From NCBI GenBank assembly GCA_964486825.1, contig CAZAQS010000025.1, positions 1-31,092 of the forward strand: a stretch of DNA of 31,092 bases. The letters run 5' to 3'. Made by a program: the position numbers and the translations under genes. How positions within the stretch are numbered: position 1 is the stretch's first letter; each line of letters begins with the position of its first letter. Shown here one piece after another: positions 15,911 to 23,055 of the stretch. The notes beneath the pieces were generated by a model. The model was given only the letters and a program-made list of their open reading frames with translations, was not told the DNA's origin and did no database searches. The stretch is from CAZAQS01 sp964486825 (GTDB lineage Bacteria; Chloroflexota; Anaerolineae; Anaerolineales; UBA4823).

Positions 15911-15952
15911 CAAAAGAAACGAAAACTCCAGGGTGAAGGTCAACCCTGGAGT
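15911..15952 (-). terminator. Intrinsic terminator of the YflT-like gene
   Basis: A perfect 10-bp stem, ACTCCAGGGT (15925-15934) and ACCCTGGAGT (15943-15952), with an 8-nt loop. Read on the minus strand it is followed by TTTTCGTTTCTTTT, so it terminates transcripts of the gene ending at 16000. Confidence 0.8.
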
Positions 15953-15999
15953 CATTATCGGTAGGGGTATTCCCCCTCTCGGAATTATAGTAACGAATT

Positions 16000-16863
16000 T
16001 TACCGCCTGGTTCCTAGCAACCAGCCGTGGCGGATGGCATTGCGGTAATCTTCCCAGGCATATTCCCGGTTGCGCATCTCCCAGTCACTGCGGGCATCTC
16101 GTTCGATCTCCTCCCAACCTCGCCCGCGGTAGCGATCATGGTGGGCCAGATCGTAACCGTAGCGATAAGCCTGATCCATATCCTCGTAAGCGTAATCCGT
16201 TCCAGTATAGTTCTCCTGGAAGTGGTTGCGTAATAATGGTTCGAATTCATCATAACCGACAGGCATGGTACGGCTTTGCCGCTCATGGTCGATTTCGTCC
16301 GCGCTCAAGGGCTCGGCATCCGGCCGGAATCCCTGCCAGTTGGCCTGGCGCCATTCGCTGGAACGGCGTTCCATGTCGACAGGATTATGCCGGTTTATGA
16401 TGTCTACCGCCAGGTTGGAGCGCTCGTCGTCCGTTTCTACCGTAACCAGCGTCCCACCGCGGCGCACGCCCTCCGCAAATGTCTGCGCATCCTCTTCAGG
16501 AATACCCAGGTTGGTCAAGGCCCCAACCAATCCTCCAGCAGCTGCCCCTACACCTAAACCAGCTAAGGTAGTCGCAAGTGGACCGGCTGCAATAAGTGGC
16601 CCGATACCCGGGATAGTAAACGCACCCAGTCCAACCACCAGTCCCGTGATGCCCCCCAGGACTGCTCCAATGCCTGCGCCTGCTCCTACATCAGAAGCCA
16701 TATCCCTGCCAGCGCCGGCGCCTTCTATATCCCGATACTGGCCGCGTGCGTCAGTCGCTACAATGCTGACCCTCTCTCGCTCGAAACCGTTATCGATCAA
16801 ATCCTTTACTGCGTCGCGAGCATGCTCGACATCATCGTATAGTGCTATCACTGTTCTTGCCAT
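16000..16863 (-). CDS. YflT-like general stress protein with a glycine-rich hydrophobic segment
   Basis: A 287-residue protein. Residues 1-40 (MARTVIALYDDVEHARDAV) match the general stress protein 17M / YflT N-terminal domain. A Gly/Ala-rich hydrophobic region (residues ~55-115, GAGAGIGAVLGGITGLVVGLGA) looks membrane-inserting or amyloid-like. Then comes a conserved RRGGTLVTVETDDE strand and an acidic, Tyr/Arg/Asp-rich, probably disordered C-terminal 130 residues. Such proteins are often stress-induced; their function is unknown. Start choice: AGGAGG is followed by ATGATG. The second ATG (16863) has the better 6-nt spacing, while the first (16866) adds one Met. A terminator follows the gene. 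The 240 bp upstream show no gene or clear promoter. Confidence 0.75.
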   Translation of the reverse strand: MARTVIALYDDVEHARDAVKDLIDNGFERERVSIVATDARGQYRDIEGAGAGRDMASDVGAGAGIGAVLGGITGLVVGLGAFTIPGIGPLIAAGPLATTLAGLGVGAAAGGLVGALTNLGIPEEDAQTFAEGVRRGGTLVTVETDDERSNLAVDIINRHNPVDMERRSSEWRQANWQGFRPDAEPLSADEIDHERQSRTMPVGYDEFEPLLRNHFQENYTGTDYAYEDMDQAYRYGYDLAHHDRYRGRGWEEIERDARSDWEMRNREYAWEDYRNAIRHGWLLGTRR

Positions 16864-17182
16864 CATTTACCTCCTGAACCAATCCTCTCTACCGTCGCTT
16901 CTTCATTGCGCAGAGTTACCTCAATCGGTTTTCTTACTTCACGGCGGCGTTTGGACACGCGCAGTTCTTCCTTCCCTTCTTTGTCAACACCAAGCTACAA
17001 TATACACGAACCAGTTTTATTGCTCAATGGGTGATAATCCTATCTATCCCTAAGGGATTTCCCTAAACCGATCCTACTGGTTTGCGTCGTTTTTTTGTGA
17101 ATCCTTGCACCTGGAGCTCTTTTCGTGTATCCTTCAGCCAAATCGAAGCCATTTTCTTAGCCCGATAAGAGTAGCATTTATT

Positions 17183-18049
17183 ATGGAACAGACAACCGGA
17201 ACATTTCAAGTCAACGGCAAACAACTCTTCTTTCAGGTCTGGAGGCCAGAATTGGGCTCAAAGGCTGTTTTGGTACTTTGCCATGGAGTCAGCGAGCATT
17301 CTGGGCGTTACATGAACCTGGTTAGACCACTCACCCGCCAGGGGATCGCTGTTTGGGCTTACGATCACCTGGGGTGCGGGAGCTCCCCTGGACAGCGTGG
17401 ACATATCGATACCTGGGAGGATTTCAGTAGCGGGTTGCGCGCTTTTCTCGAGCTGGTCCAATCGAAAAATCCTGAGCTGCCTGTTTTCCTGTACGGGCAT
17501 AGCCTGGGAGCTCAAATTGCGCTTGATTTCATCCAGGAAAACCCGCAAGACCTGCAGGGAGTCGTGTTGAGCGGCACGCCCATTGATCCTGCCGGTGTGG
17601 GTAGCCCGATCAAAATCCTTGTGGCAAAGTTACTCTCAAAGGTCAGGCCTAACTATTCTATAGACCTGGGCATCGAAGCCGATCAACTGTCTCACGACCC
17701 AAATGTCGTTCATGCTTATAGGGATGACCCTCTCGTGCAGAGGTTCGTATCTGTACGTTGGGGCACGGAGGCCATGGCGGTGCAACGCAAGACCAGTAGC
17801 CGTCCGGACCGGGTCCGGCTGCCGGTGCTCTTCATCCATGGATCGGAAGACCCCCTTAACCTGCTCTCGGGAGTGCGCACCTTTTTCGAGCAGATCCCGC
17901 ACGAAGATAAACAACTTTTCGTATACGAAGGCAGTTTGCATGAGCCGCACAACGATTTGGAGCACGAGCGTGTCGCCCGTGATTTGATCGCCTGGTTGGA
18001 AAACCACCTGCCACAAACAGAGAAGGCAGGCAGTCAGGCTCAACCATAA
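17183..18049 (+). CDS. Alpha/beta hydrolase, monoacylglycerol lipase-like
   Basis: A 288-residue cytoplasmic serine hydrolase of the Hydrolase_4 / monoacylglycerol lipase group. Oxyanion region LCHGVSEHSGRY (residues ~33-44), D-H-L-G-C-G-x-S, nucleophile elbow YGHSLGAQ (Ser near 113), acid in FIHGSEDPL, and the catalytic His in LHEPHNDLE, whose H-E-x-x-N pattern is typical for lysophospholipase/MGL enzymes. It cleaves acyl esters, most likely monoacylglycerol or lysophospholipid. ATG 17183 gives the family's usual start (MEQTTGTFQVNGKQLFFQ). The ribosome site is weak. The next gene starts 2 nt after its stop. Confidence 0.88.
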   Translation: MEQTTGTFQVNGKQLFFQVWRPELGSKAVLVLCHGVSEHSGRYMNLVRPLTRQGIAVWAYDHLGCGSSPGQRGHIDTWEDFSSGLRAFLELVQSKNPELPVFLYGHSLGAQIALDFIQENPQDLQGVVLSGTPIDPAGVGSPIKILVAKLLSKVRPNYSIDLGIEADQLSHDPNVVHAYRDDPLVQRFVSVRWGTEAMAVQRKTSSRPDRVRLPVLFIHGSEDPLNLLSGVRTFFEQIPHEDKQLFVYEGSLHEPHNDLEHERVARDLIAWLENHLPQTEKAGSQAQP

Positions 18050-18051
18050 TC

Positions 18052-18465
18052 ATGAAGACCTATGCACTGCGGCTGAAACCAGGGCAAGATCTACGTCTCG
18101 AGCTAGAAACCTTCGTGGCTGCTCACCAGATGCACGCCGGGCTGGTTCTTACCTGCGTTGGTAGCTTGACTAAGGCAGCCCTGCGCCTGGCTGACGCCAG
18201 CTCTACCACCCTGCTGGAAGGCAAGTTCGAAATCGTTTCCCTGGTCGGGACGTTCAGCCCGGACGGAGCTCACCTGCACATCTCCATCTCCGATACAAAG
18301 GCCCGTACCTACGGCGGGCATCTCCAGCCCGGGTCATTGGTGTATACCACTGCAGAAATTGTCCTGGGAGAGTTGGAGGAAAAGACTTTCTTCAGGCGGC
18401 TGGATCCCGAAACCGGCTACGATGAGCTGGTCGTAGAGCAAGGAGATCCCCCTGTCCTTAGCTGA
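18052..18465 (+). CDS. DUF296/PPC-domain protein
   Basis: A 137-residue protein consisting of a single PPC (plants and prokaryotes conserved, DUF296) domain. Start MKTYALRLKPGQDLRLEL, middle LTCVGSLTKAALRLAD, and the metal/ligand loop GTFSPDGAHLHISISD with G-G-H-L in the following strand. Bacterial members form trimers and their function is unknown; in plants the domain sits in AT-hook DNA-binding proteins, but there is no AT-hook here. ATG is 2 nt after the stop of the hydrolase gene and has no Shine-Dalgarno of its own, so it is probably translated by coupling. The 240 bp after it contain only the promoter of the next gene. Confidence 0.88.
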   Translation: MKTYALRLKPGQDLRLELETFVAAHQMHAGLVLTCVGSLTKAALRLADASSTTLLEGKFEIVSLVGTFSPDGAHLHISISDTKARTYGGHLQPGSLVYTTAEIVLGELEEKTFFRRLDPETGYDELVVEQGDPPVLS

Positions 18466-18574
18466 TCGATTTTAGTTTCTAGTTTCCCCCAGATTCTCAA
18501 GCTTGTACGCAAATTTTTGACCTATTCTCTCCGTAATACGGGTTTTCCCTACCGCAAATTCGGAACATCACCCA

Positions 18575-18603
18575 TTGAAAACAAAGTAATAAACGCGTAT
18601 AGT
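18575..18603 (+). promoter_or_regulatory. Promoter of the GlsB/YeaQ gene
   Basis: TTGAAA (18575-18580), a 17-bp spacer and TATAGT (18598-18603) predict a start near 18610 and a ~100-nt leader. The leader contains two small stems, AAGGC/GCCTT (about 18615-18630) and GCGCC/GGCGC (about 18634-18653). Confidence 0.65.
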
Positions 18604-18708
18604 ATATGCAAGTAAAGGCAATAAGCCTTACCCGCGCCCGAGATTTCAGGCGCATCTTAACAAATTTTTATTAGTAAGTTCTCTTAGTTATAGAAAGGAG
18701 AAGGTGAA

Positions 18709-18972
18709 ATGGGTTTACTATCTTGGATTATCGTTGGTTTGATCGCCGGCTGGCTGGCCGGACTGGTAATGAGGGGCAGCGGGCACGGTGTGATCGGTGA
18801 TATCATTCTTGGTATCGTCGGCGCCCTGGTCGGTGGTTTCCTCGCCGGTGCTCTGTTCAACGTACCGGATCCTTTGACGGGGATCAACATTACCACAATA
18901 CTTATTGCTTTCCTCGGGGCTGTCATCGTGATCGCTCTCGTACGCGCTGTAACCGGCCGAAGCCCCGTATAA
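18709..18972 (+). CDS. GlsB/YeaQ/YmgE family membrane protein
   Basis: An 87-residue protein with three hydrophobic helices rich in Gly (SWIIVGLIAGWLAGLVMRG, GDIILGIVGALVGGFLAG, TTILIAFLGAVIVIALVRA). This is the 'transglycosylase-associated' small membrane family, with the diagnostic G-D-I-I-L-G-I-V-G-A centre. Often stress-related; no enzymatic role is known. AAAGGAG is about 8 nt before the ATG. It is monocistronic: its own promoter lies upstream and a strong terminator follows 36 nt after the stop. Confidence 0.92.
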   Translation: MGLLSWIIVGLIAGWLAGLVMRGSGHGVIGDIILGIVGALVGGFLAGALFNVPDPLTGINITTILIAFLGAVIVIALVRAVTGRSPV

Positions 18973-19007
18973 GCCAATCTATCAAGTTAGTTTTATCTAA
19001 GTAAGTC

Positions 19008-19045
19008 AGTGACGGCTCGTCCCTGGGGGACGAGCCGTCACTTTT
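19008..19045 (+). terminator. Strong intrinsic terminator
   Basis: A perfect 15-bp stem, AGTGACGGCTCGTCC (19008-19022) and GGACGAGCCGTCACT (19028-19042), with a 5-nt loop (one more C-G pair can form) and a TTTT run at 19042-19045. It ends the GlsB/YeaQ transcript and is the strongest hairpin in the window. Confidence 0.92.
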
Positions 19046-19102
19046 CCTACAGCCTTCACATTTTTGTAAACTGTTTTTGCAACACATTCTAATAGAAATT
19101 CA

Positions 19103-19108
19103 TATAAT
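19103..19108 (+). promoter_or_regulatory. Candidate -10 box for the cupin gene
   Basis: A perfect TATAAT with start point near 19115, some 30 nt before the cupin ATG. A TTGCAA at 19077-19082 is the nearest -35 but the spacer is long (20 bp). Confidence 0.4.
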
Positions 19109-19144
19109 TAATGGGATATATGGATATTTTCAGGGAGGTGTTGG

Positions 19145-19474
19145 ATGATCTATTTGAAAGAGGAAGCTAAACAGGTGGAGATGCTTCCCGGCCTGGTTCG
19201 CAGGACCCTGGCCGATGGGCCGGAAATGATGCTGTGCGAATTTAGCTTCGAATCAGGTGTCGAAATCCCTACCCATACCCATCCTCACGAGCAAGTTGGC
19301 TACGTCGTTCGGGGTGAAGTGCGTATGACAATTGGTGGACAGGAAAACCTTCTCGGTGCAGGAGATAGCTACTATATCCCCGGCAACCTGCCCCATTCAG
19401 CCTATACCCTATCACCCTCCCTTATCATTGACTGCTTCACTCCCCCCCGAGAGGATTACCGTATCCAGTCCTGA
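19145..19474 (+). CDS. Single-domain cupin protein
   Basis: A 109-residue cupin. Motif 1, THTHPHEQVGYVVRGEVRMTIGG, has the metal-binding H-x-H-x-x-x-E-x-x-x-x-x-G pattern, and motif 2, YYIPGNLPHSAYTL, has the P-G-x-x-x-H. The metal site is therefore intact. Small cupins of this kind act as sugar or oxygenase-like enzymes or as ligand sensors; the role here cannot be set. GGGAGG precedes the ATG by about 6 nt. The PH-like membrane protein follows 53 nt later and may be in the same transcript. Confidence 0.88.
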   Translation: MIYLKEEAKQVEMLPGLVRRTLADGPEMMLCEFSFESGVEIPTHTHPHEQVGYVVRGEVRMTIGGQENLLGAGDSYYIPGNLPHSAYTLSPSLIIDCFTPPREDYRIQS

Positions 19475-19527
19475 GTTGCCCTATGAACAGCTACTCTGGC
19501 GGTGGTTTTCATAACGGAGAAACACGT

Positions 19528-20055
19528 ATGGCGCCCAAAGGTTTTATCGAGGTCCGCAGGTATCGGATGGCCTGGTGGAAGAAATGGCCGCTGTTCCTGC
19601 TGGGGTTGATCGCTATTGAAACATTGCTGGTCTTTCCAGAGCTGGCCGGGGTGATCATGACCCAAAGGGACCCCGAAGGTATGAGCGCTTTTGGCCTGGT
19701 AGCGGGTTTCATTATAATTCTCACCATCTTACTCCTGCTGCTGGTAGGAGAAGTGATGTTCAGCTACTTAGAAGTATCTCCTAAAGGGATGGAATATCGC
19801 ATTTGGCCTTTTTACCACCTGCGGTTCGATTGGGATGAGATCGAAAGCATCGAGCGCATCCGCGTACTGAAATTCTTCCCGGTAGACAGCATTAATGTAG
19901 CCGTCACAAACCGCAGCAGTTTTGCCACCACAACCGTGCTTAAGCAATCGATCAATCTAAGCGATTTTCAGGGTTGGCCCAAGGGCAGGCTGGCGCAGTC
20001 GATCCGGGAAAATGCACCTGCTTTGTTCGCCAGGGAACCCGATTTCCAGGCATGA
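19528..20055 (+). CDS. Two-helix membrane protein with a PH-like C-terminal domain
   Basis: A 175-residue protein of unknown function. Two membrane helices (residues ~18-40 and ~52-75, LVAGFIIILTILLLLLVGEV) are followed by a cytosolic domain, YLEVSPKGMEYRIWPFYHLRFDWDEIESIERI, which has the strand pattern of a bacterial PH-like domain. It ends with INLSDFQGWPKGRLAQSIRENAPAL, a typical closing helix of that fold. Start chosen at ATG 19528 because GGAG lies 9 nt upstream; an in-frame ATG at 19483 has no ribosome site. It sits downstream of the cupin gene. Confidence 0.65.
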   Translation: MAPKGFIEVRRYRMAWWKKWPLFLLGLIAIETLLVFPELAGVIMTQRDPEGMSAFGLVAGFIIILTILLLLLVGEVMFSYLEVSPKGMEYRIWPFYHLRFDWDEIESIERIRVLKFFPVDSINVAVTNRSSFATTTVLKQSINLSDFQGWPKGRLAQSIRENAPALFAREPDFQA

Positions 20056-20109
20056 GGATCGATTGGGTGAGTGCCTTCCACTATTCTGAAACCCTCTCAA
20101 GCATTTCAA

Positions 20110-20400
20110 TTACATAAACCCTCCCATCGAATGTCCTACTAACAAGTAAGGACCTTGGATGCCAGCTTTCTGAAAAGCCAGATATAAATCATCCACCGCC
20201 TGCTGTGCCTCCAGGCGCTCTGGGCTGGCCTCGCTCCATCCCAAGCCTGGGCGATCATAAGCTACTACCCGCGTGTGCCTGGCGATTACCGGTTGGATCC
20301 AACCCCATTGTACGGACATGGCCGTGCCGCCATGCTCCAGAAGCATGCTAGGCAGCCCTTGCTCTTCCCCCATCTCGTATAAATGTAGCTGGTAAGCGCC
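20110..20400 (-). pseudogene. Truncated alpha/beta hydrolase remnant
   Basis: The minus-strand frame reads GAYQLHLYEMGEEQG, an EHGG oxyanion-like turn, VVAYDRPGLGWSEASPE, and the nucleophile elbow LLVGHSMGG, then F-M-stop. This covers only the first half of a hydrolase fold. The catalytic acid and His regions, about 150 residues, are absent. The reading frame upstream of 20400 lacks any start and soon meets a stop. It is a paralogue of the intact gene at 21913-22977. The gap 20056-20567 contains nothing else recognisable. Confidence 0.75.
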
Positions 20401-20567
20401 CGTGCCCGCCCAGGATCGACTGGATCTGGCAGGAGAAGTACGGAGTTACTTCACATGTTCTCCGGACAGCATGGAAGATACAATCTGTTGATCATAAATA
20501 TACTACCCATGTTGTCGTAATTGCTGTATACTTTGCTCACCTTAATAATACAAGTGAGGGCTTCGCA

Positions 20568-20957
20568 GTGGCTTATCATCCAATTAACCTCGGTTTGCGT
20601 TTCGCACTCGAGCTCATTGCGTTGGGAGCACTGGCCTGGTGGGGCCGGACGTTCGCTCCTGGCTGGACCGGATTGCTCCTGGCCTGCCTGCTCCCCCTGG
20701 CTGCAGCTACTCTTTGGGGCGTCTTTCGCTTCCCAGAAGACGCCGGGCGATCGGGGAAGGTACCTGTTCCCGTACCCGGATGGTTGCGCCTGGCCCTTGA
20801 ATTGGCTTATTTTAGCCTGGCGACCTGGGCCTTTCGGGCCGTCGGGGCTGTGGGGTGGAGCCTGGCATTTGCCGCGGTCGTCATCCTGCACTATATTACC
20901 TCCTGGAACCGACTGGCCCTCATGCTCCGACCGTACGATAATAATCACCATCAATAG
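20568..20957 (+). CDS. YrdB family membrane protein (DUF2568)
   Basis: A 129-residue protein with four hydrophobic helices, showing the family's opening N-L-G-L-R-F-A-L-E-L-I-A-L-G-A-L-A-W-W-G, the R-F-P-E-D central turn and L-R-L-A-L-E-L-A-Y-F repeat. Function is unknown. Starts at GTG with AGGG about 7 nt upstream. It stands alone, with about 120 bp to the selenoprotein candidate downstream. Confidence 0.85.
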   Translation: MAYHPINLGLRFALELIALGALAWWGRTFAPGWTGLLLACLLPLAAATLWGVFRFPEDAGRSGKVPVPVPGWLRLALELAYFSLATWAFRAVGAVGWSLAFAAVVILHYITSWNRLALMLRPYDNNHHQ

Positions 20958-21135
20958 GCGGGCGCCTCAACTCAAAAAAAACCCACCTAAAATCCTGCGC
21001 GAATCTCTCACCTAAAAAACCATCCCGGGATTACAATTATCGAAACGCGCATCGAGGCAACACGGCTTCACAATGCCAAGTACTGCGCTTATTCTTGGAG
21101 ATTTGCGGTCGATTGAAGATGAAGGAGATACTGGT

Positions 21136-21900
21136 ATGGCCTTGAAAGTTGGAGAACTCGCCCCGGAATTCGCCCTCGAAAGTCACCTCGGACAACGTGT
21201 TTGTTTGAGCGACTACCGTGGGCGCTGCAACGTGGCGCTGGCGTTCTTCCCATTGGCCTGGACACCGGTCTGAACGAACCAGATCCCATCCTACCAGGAA
21301 GAGCTACGCCGGTTCGATGGGGTCCGGACCCAGGTCCTGGGTCTGAGCGTTGACAGTGTTCCCAGCCTGTTGGCTTGGGCTGATAGCATGGGGGGCATCA
21401 CCTACCCGCTCTTGAGCGACTTTTACCCACACGGGAAAGTCGCCCAGAAGTACGGCGTCCTGAGGACAGACGGGACCAGCGAGCGGGCCATCTTCGTAAT
21501 CGATCGACATGGTATTATCCGGTATGTTGACGTCCACGATATCGACGACCAGCCGGATAACGAAGTCCTTTTCCAGGTTTTAGGCGAGCTAGAGCCGGAT
21601 GCCGTGCCGGTTCCACCAGCGCCAGAGCCCGAGCCAGAACCTGAGCCGCAGCCCGAGGCCAGGCAGGGTGTCATACTCTACTGCACCCGCTGGTGCCCGA
21701 CCTGCTACCGGGCGCGTGCTTACCTCGAACAGCGTGGCATCAACTATACAGAGATCGATATCAACTACGATAAGGAAGCCGCCCGGCGAGTGCGTTCTTG
21801 GGCCAATGGCAACCAGACCACGCCTACCTTCGAGATCGATGGGACCGTTATCGTCAGCTATGATGAAGAAAAGTTAAACGAAGTCTTCTCTCGCAAGTAG
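21136..21900 (+). CDS. Selenocysteine-containing peroxiredoxin fused to glutaredoxin (in-frame UGA = Sec46)
   Basis: One frame encodes a 254-residue protein if the TGA at 21271-21273 is decoded. Residues 1-155 are an AhpC/TSA peroxiredoxin: MALKVGELAPEFALESHLGQ, then FFPLAWTPV-U46-TNQIPSYQEELRRF, where U46 takes the place of the peroxidatic cysteine. LGLSVDSVPSLLAWAD, ITYPLLSDFYPHGKVAQKYGV and ERAIFVIDRHGIIRYVDVHD follow. A Pro/Glu linker (PEPEPEPEPQPE, ~160-172) leads to a glutaredoxin with C187-P-T-C190 and the cis-Pro motif TTPTFEIDG. It would reduce peroxides and be recycled by its own Grx. AAGGAG is 9 nt before the ATG. The frame is open with full homology on both sides of the UGA, and other genes here end in TGA, so the code is standard. 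Alternative: a nonsense mutation, which would have to hit that single codon. Confidence 0.87.
21282..21324 (+). promoter_or_regulatory. Putative bacterial SECIS stem-loop
   Basis: Eight nt after the UGA, GATCCCATC (21282-21290) pairs with GATGGGGTC (21316-21324), 9 bp with one G-U. Inside, ACC (21293-21295) can pair with GGT (21311-21313) and GG with CC above a bulged A. The apical loop AAGAGCTACG starts about 24 nt after the UGA. Bacterial SECIS elements sit in this position within the coding sequence and bind SelB. Structure was folded by eye. Confidence 0.6.
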
Positions 21901-21912
21901 TAAACATTTTCT

Positions 21913-22977
21913 CTACGGTTGGGCAGTTCGCTCTTTTTTGTACCCATTCGGAGAGCCTGGGCCTGTGGAACGGACCCTATTCTGCTCCAGTGCCAGGCTG
22001 ACCACCTCCAAAATCGCCTCGACCACAAGTGCGGGTTGGTCTATTTGGATGGCATGCCCGCTTTCTCCCGCCACGATCAACCGTGCATTCGGAGATTGCT
22101 CGGCTACTTTTGCCTGGAGGCGCCGGTTTGTCTCCTCAATCACTTCCGTTACTTCTGGCATCATCTGCGCCTGGACCATACCATGCCGGATCACACGGAT
22201 AGGAATATCGCCCAGGTTGGAGATCACCATCTCCCGTACCTCAGCATGGCTCAACCCGACATCTTTGATCTCTTGAATGGAAGCCTTCATATAATCATTT
22301 CTGGCTACACCCAACGTCCTGTCGATCCGCCCCGCTTCCCTATCGCTGCCCACACTTCCACCCGGCAGCAACCTGGGGAACAGGGCCGCCAGCCCGCTGC
22401 CAACCACCAGTTGGGCATACCCGCCCATTATAGACATCATCCCCGCCATCTGTTTGAGTGCTTTCTGTATCGCTTCCGGTAGATATTGTTCCTCGTGCGC
22501 CGCATCCAGAAGCACCAACCCGCTGACATCTTCAGGATATAAATGAGCATATACACGAGAATTTAGCCCACCTAATGACGCTCCAACCAGCACGTATGGT
22601 TTTGGAACACCTGCATTCTCGAGTAACCGGTGAAGCTCCTCCGCCATTACACGTGCCCTACGAGGTCTGGGACTTGGGTCGCTCCATCCAATTCCGGCAC
22701 GGTCGTAAGCGCAGGCCCGGGTCGTCCCGGCAACTTCCCGCTGGATAGCACCCCAGCTCAAGCTCGATTCACCCTGCCCGGCGTCCAAGATCACGCTCGG
22801 ACCACCGTCCCCCTGGCAATTTATATGCAACCTGTACCCACCGATGTCCACCAACCTGCCCGGGGGTGTATAGCTAGATATTAAGCGAGCCTTTTTGATT
22901 TGGCCTACCATGATGAGAATGAATAGGGCAATAAATATTAATCCGGCAATGCTAAATATGGTTATTGGTGATACCAT
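21913..22977 (-). CDS. Membrane-anchored alpha/beta hydrolase
   Basis: A 354-residue hydrolase. Residues 5-27 form one membrane helix (ITIFSIAGLIFIALFILIMVG). The catalytic domain shows VDIGGYRLHINCQG, VILDAGQGESSLSWG, ACAYDRAGIGWSDPSP, nucleophile elbow VGASLGG, and VAGESGHAIQIDQP with the catalytic His. The family contains esterases and haloalkane-dehalogenase relatives; the substrate is unknown. AGGAGGG is about 6 nt before the ATG. A truncated paralogue lies 1.5 kb away (20110-20400). It is downstream of the membrane protein at 23056-23658 with a hairpin between them. Confidence 0.87.
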   Translation of the reverse strand: MVSPITIFSIAGLIFIALFILIMVGQIKKARLISSYTPPGRLVDIGGYRLHINCQGDGGPSVILDAGQGESSLSWGAIQREVAGTTRACAYDRAGIGWSDPSPRPRRARVMAEELHRLLENAGVPKPYVLVGASLGGLNSRVYAHLYPEDVSGLVLLDAAHEEQYLPEAIQKALKQMAGMMSIMGGYAQLVVGSGLAALFPRLLPGGSVGSDREAGRIDRTLGVARNDYMKASIQEIKDVGLSHAEVREMVISNLGDIPIRVIRHGMVQAQMMPEVTEVIEETNRRLQAKVAEQSPNARLIVAGESGHAIQIDQPALVVEAILEVVSLALEQNRVRSTGPGSPNGYKKERTAQP

Positions 22978-23009
22978 AATTACCCTCCTGTTTAAGTCCT
23001 CGATTCCCC

Positions 23010-23040
23010 GGCCTCACCCACAGGCACTGTAGGTGAGGCC
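23010..23040 (-). other. Intercistronic hairpin
   Basis: GGCCTCACC (23010-23018) and GGTGAGGCC (23032-23040) form 9 bp. Inside, ACAG/CTGT adds 4 bp above a C/A mismatch, with a 3-nt loop. There is no T-run on either strand, so it may be a processing or mRNA-stabilising hairpin or a weak terminator between the two minus-strand genes. Confidence 0.55.
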
Positions 23041-23055
23041 TCCTGATAAGATGTT

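Noticed and set aside
16265..17053. A 262-codon plus-strand frame opposite the stress-protein gene
   Set aside because: Pro/Ala/Ser-rich shadow of the Gly-rich coding strand; the minus-strand frame has the ribosome site, terminator and family match.
20451..20954. A 167-codon minus-strand frame opposite the YrdB gene
   Set aside because: The plus strand encodes a recognisable YrdB protein; the minus frame is low-complexity and Gln/Gly/Pro-rich.
21136..21273. A separate 45-residue protein ending at the TGA, with a second gene starting near 21370
   Set aside because: Peroxiredoxin homology runs unbroken in the same frame through the TGA. The second 'start' lies inside a conserved peroxiredoxin segment without a ribosome site.
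21271..21273. UGA read as Trp or Gly under an alternative genetic code
   Set aside because: hypA, the phosphodiesterase and metF end properly in TGA here, and the residue expected at this site is Cys.
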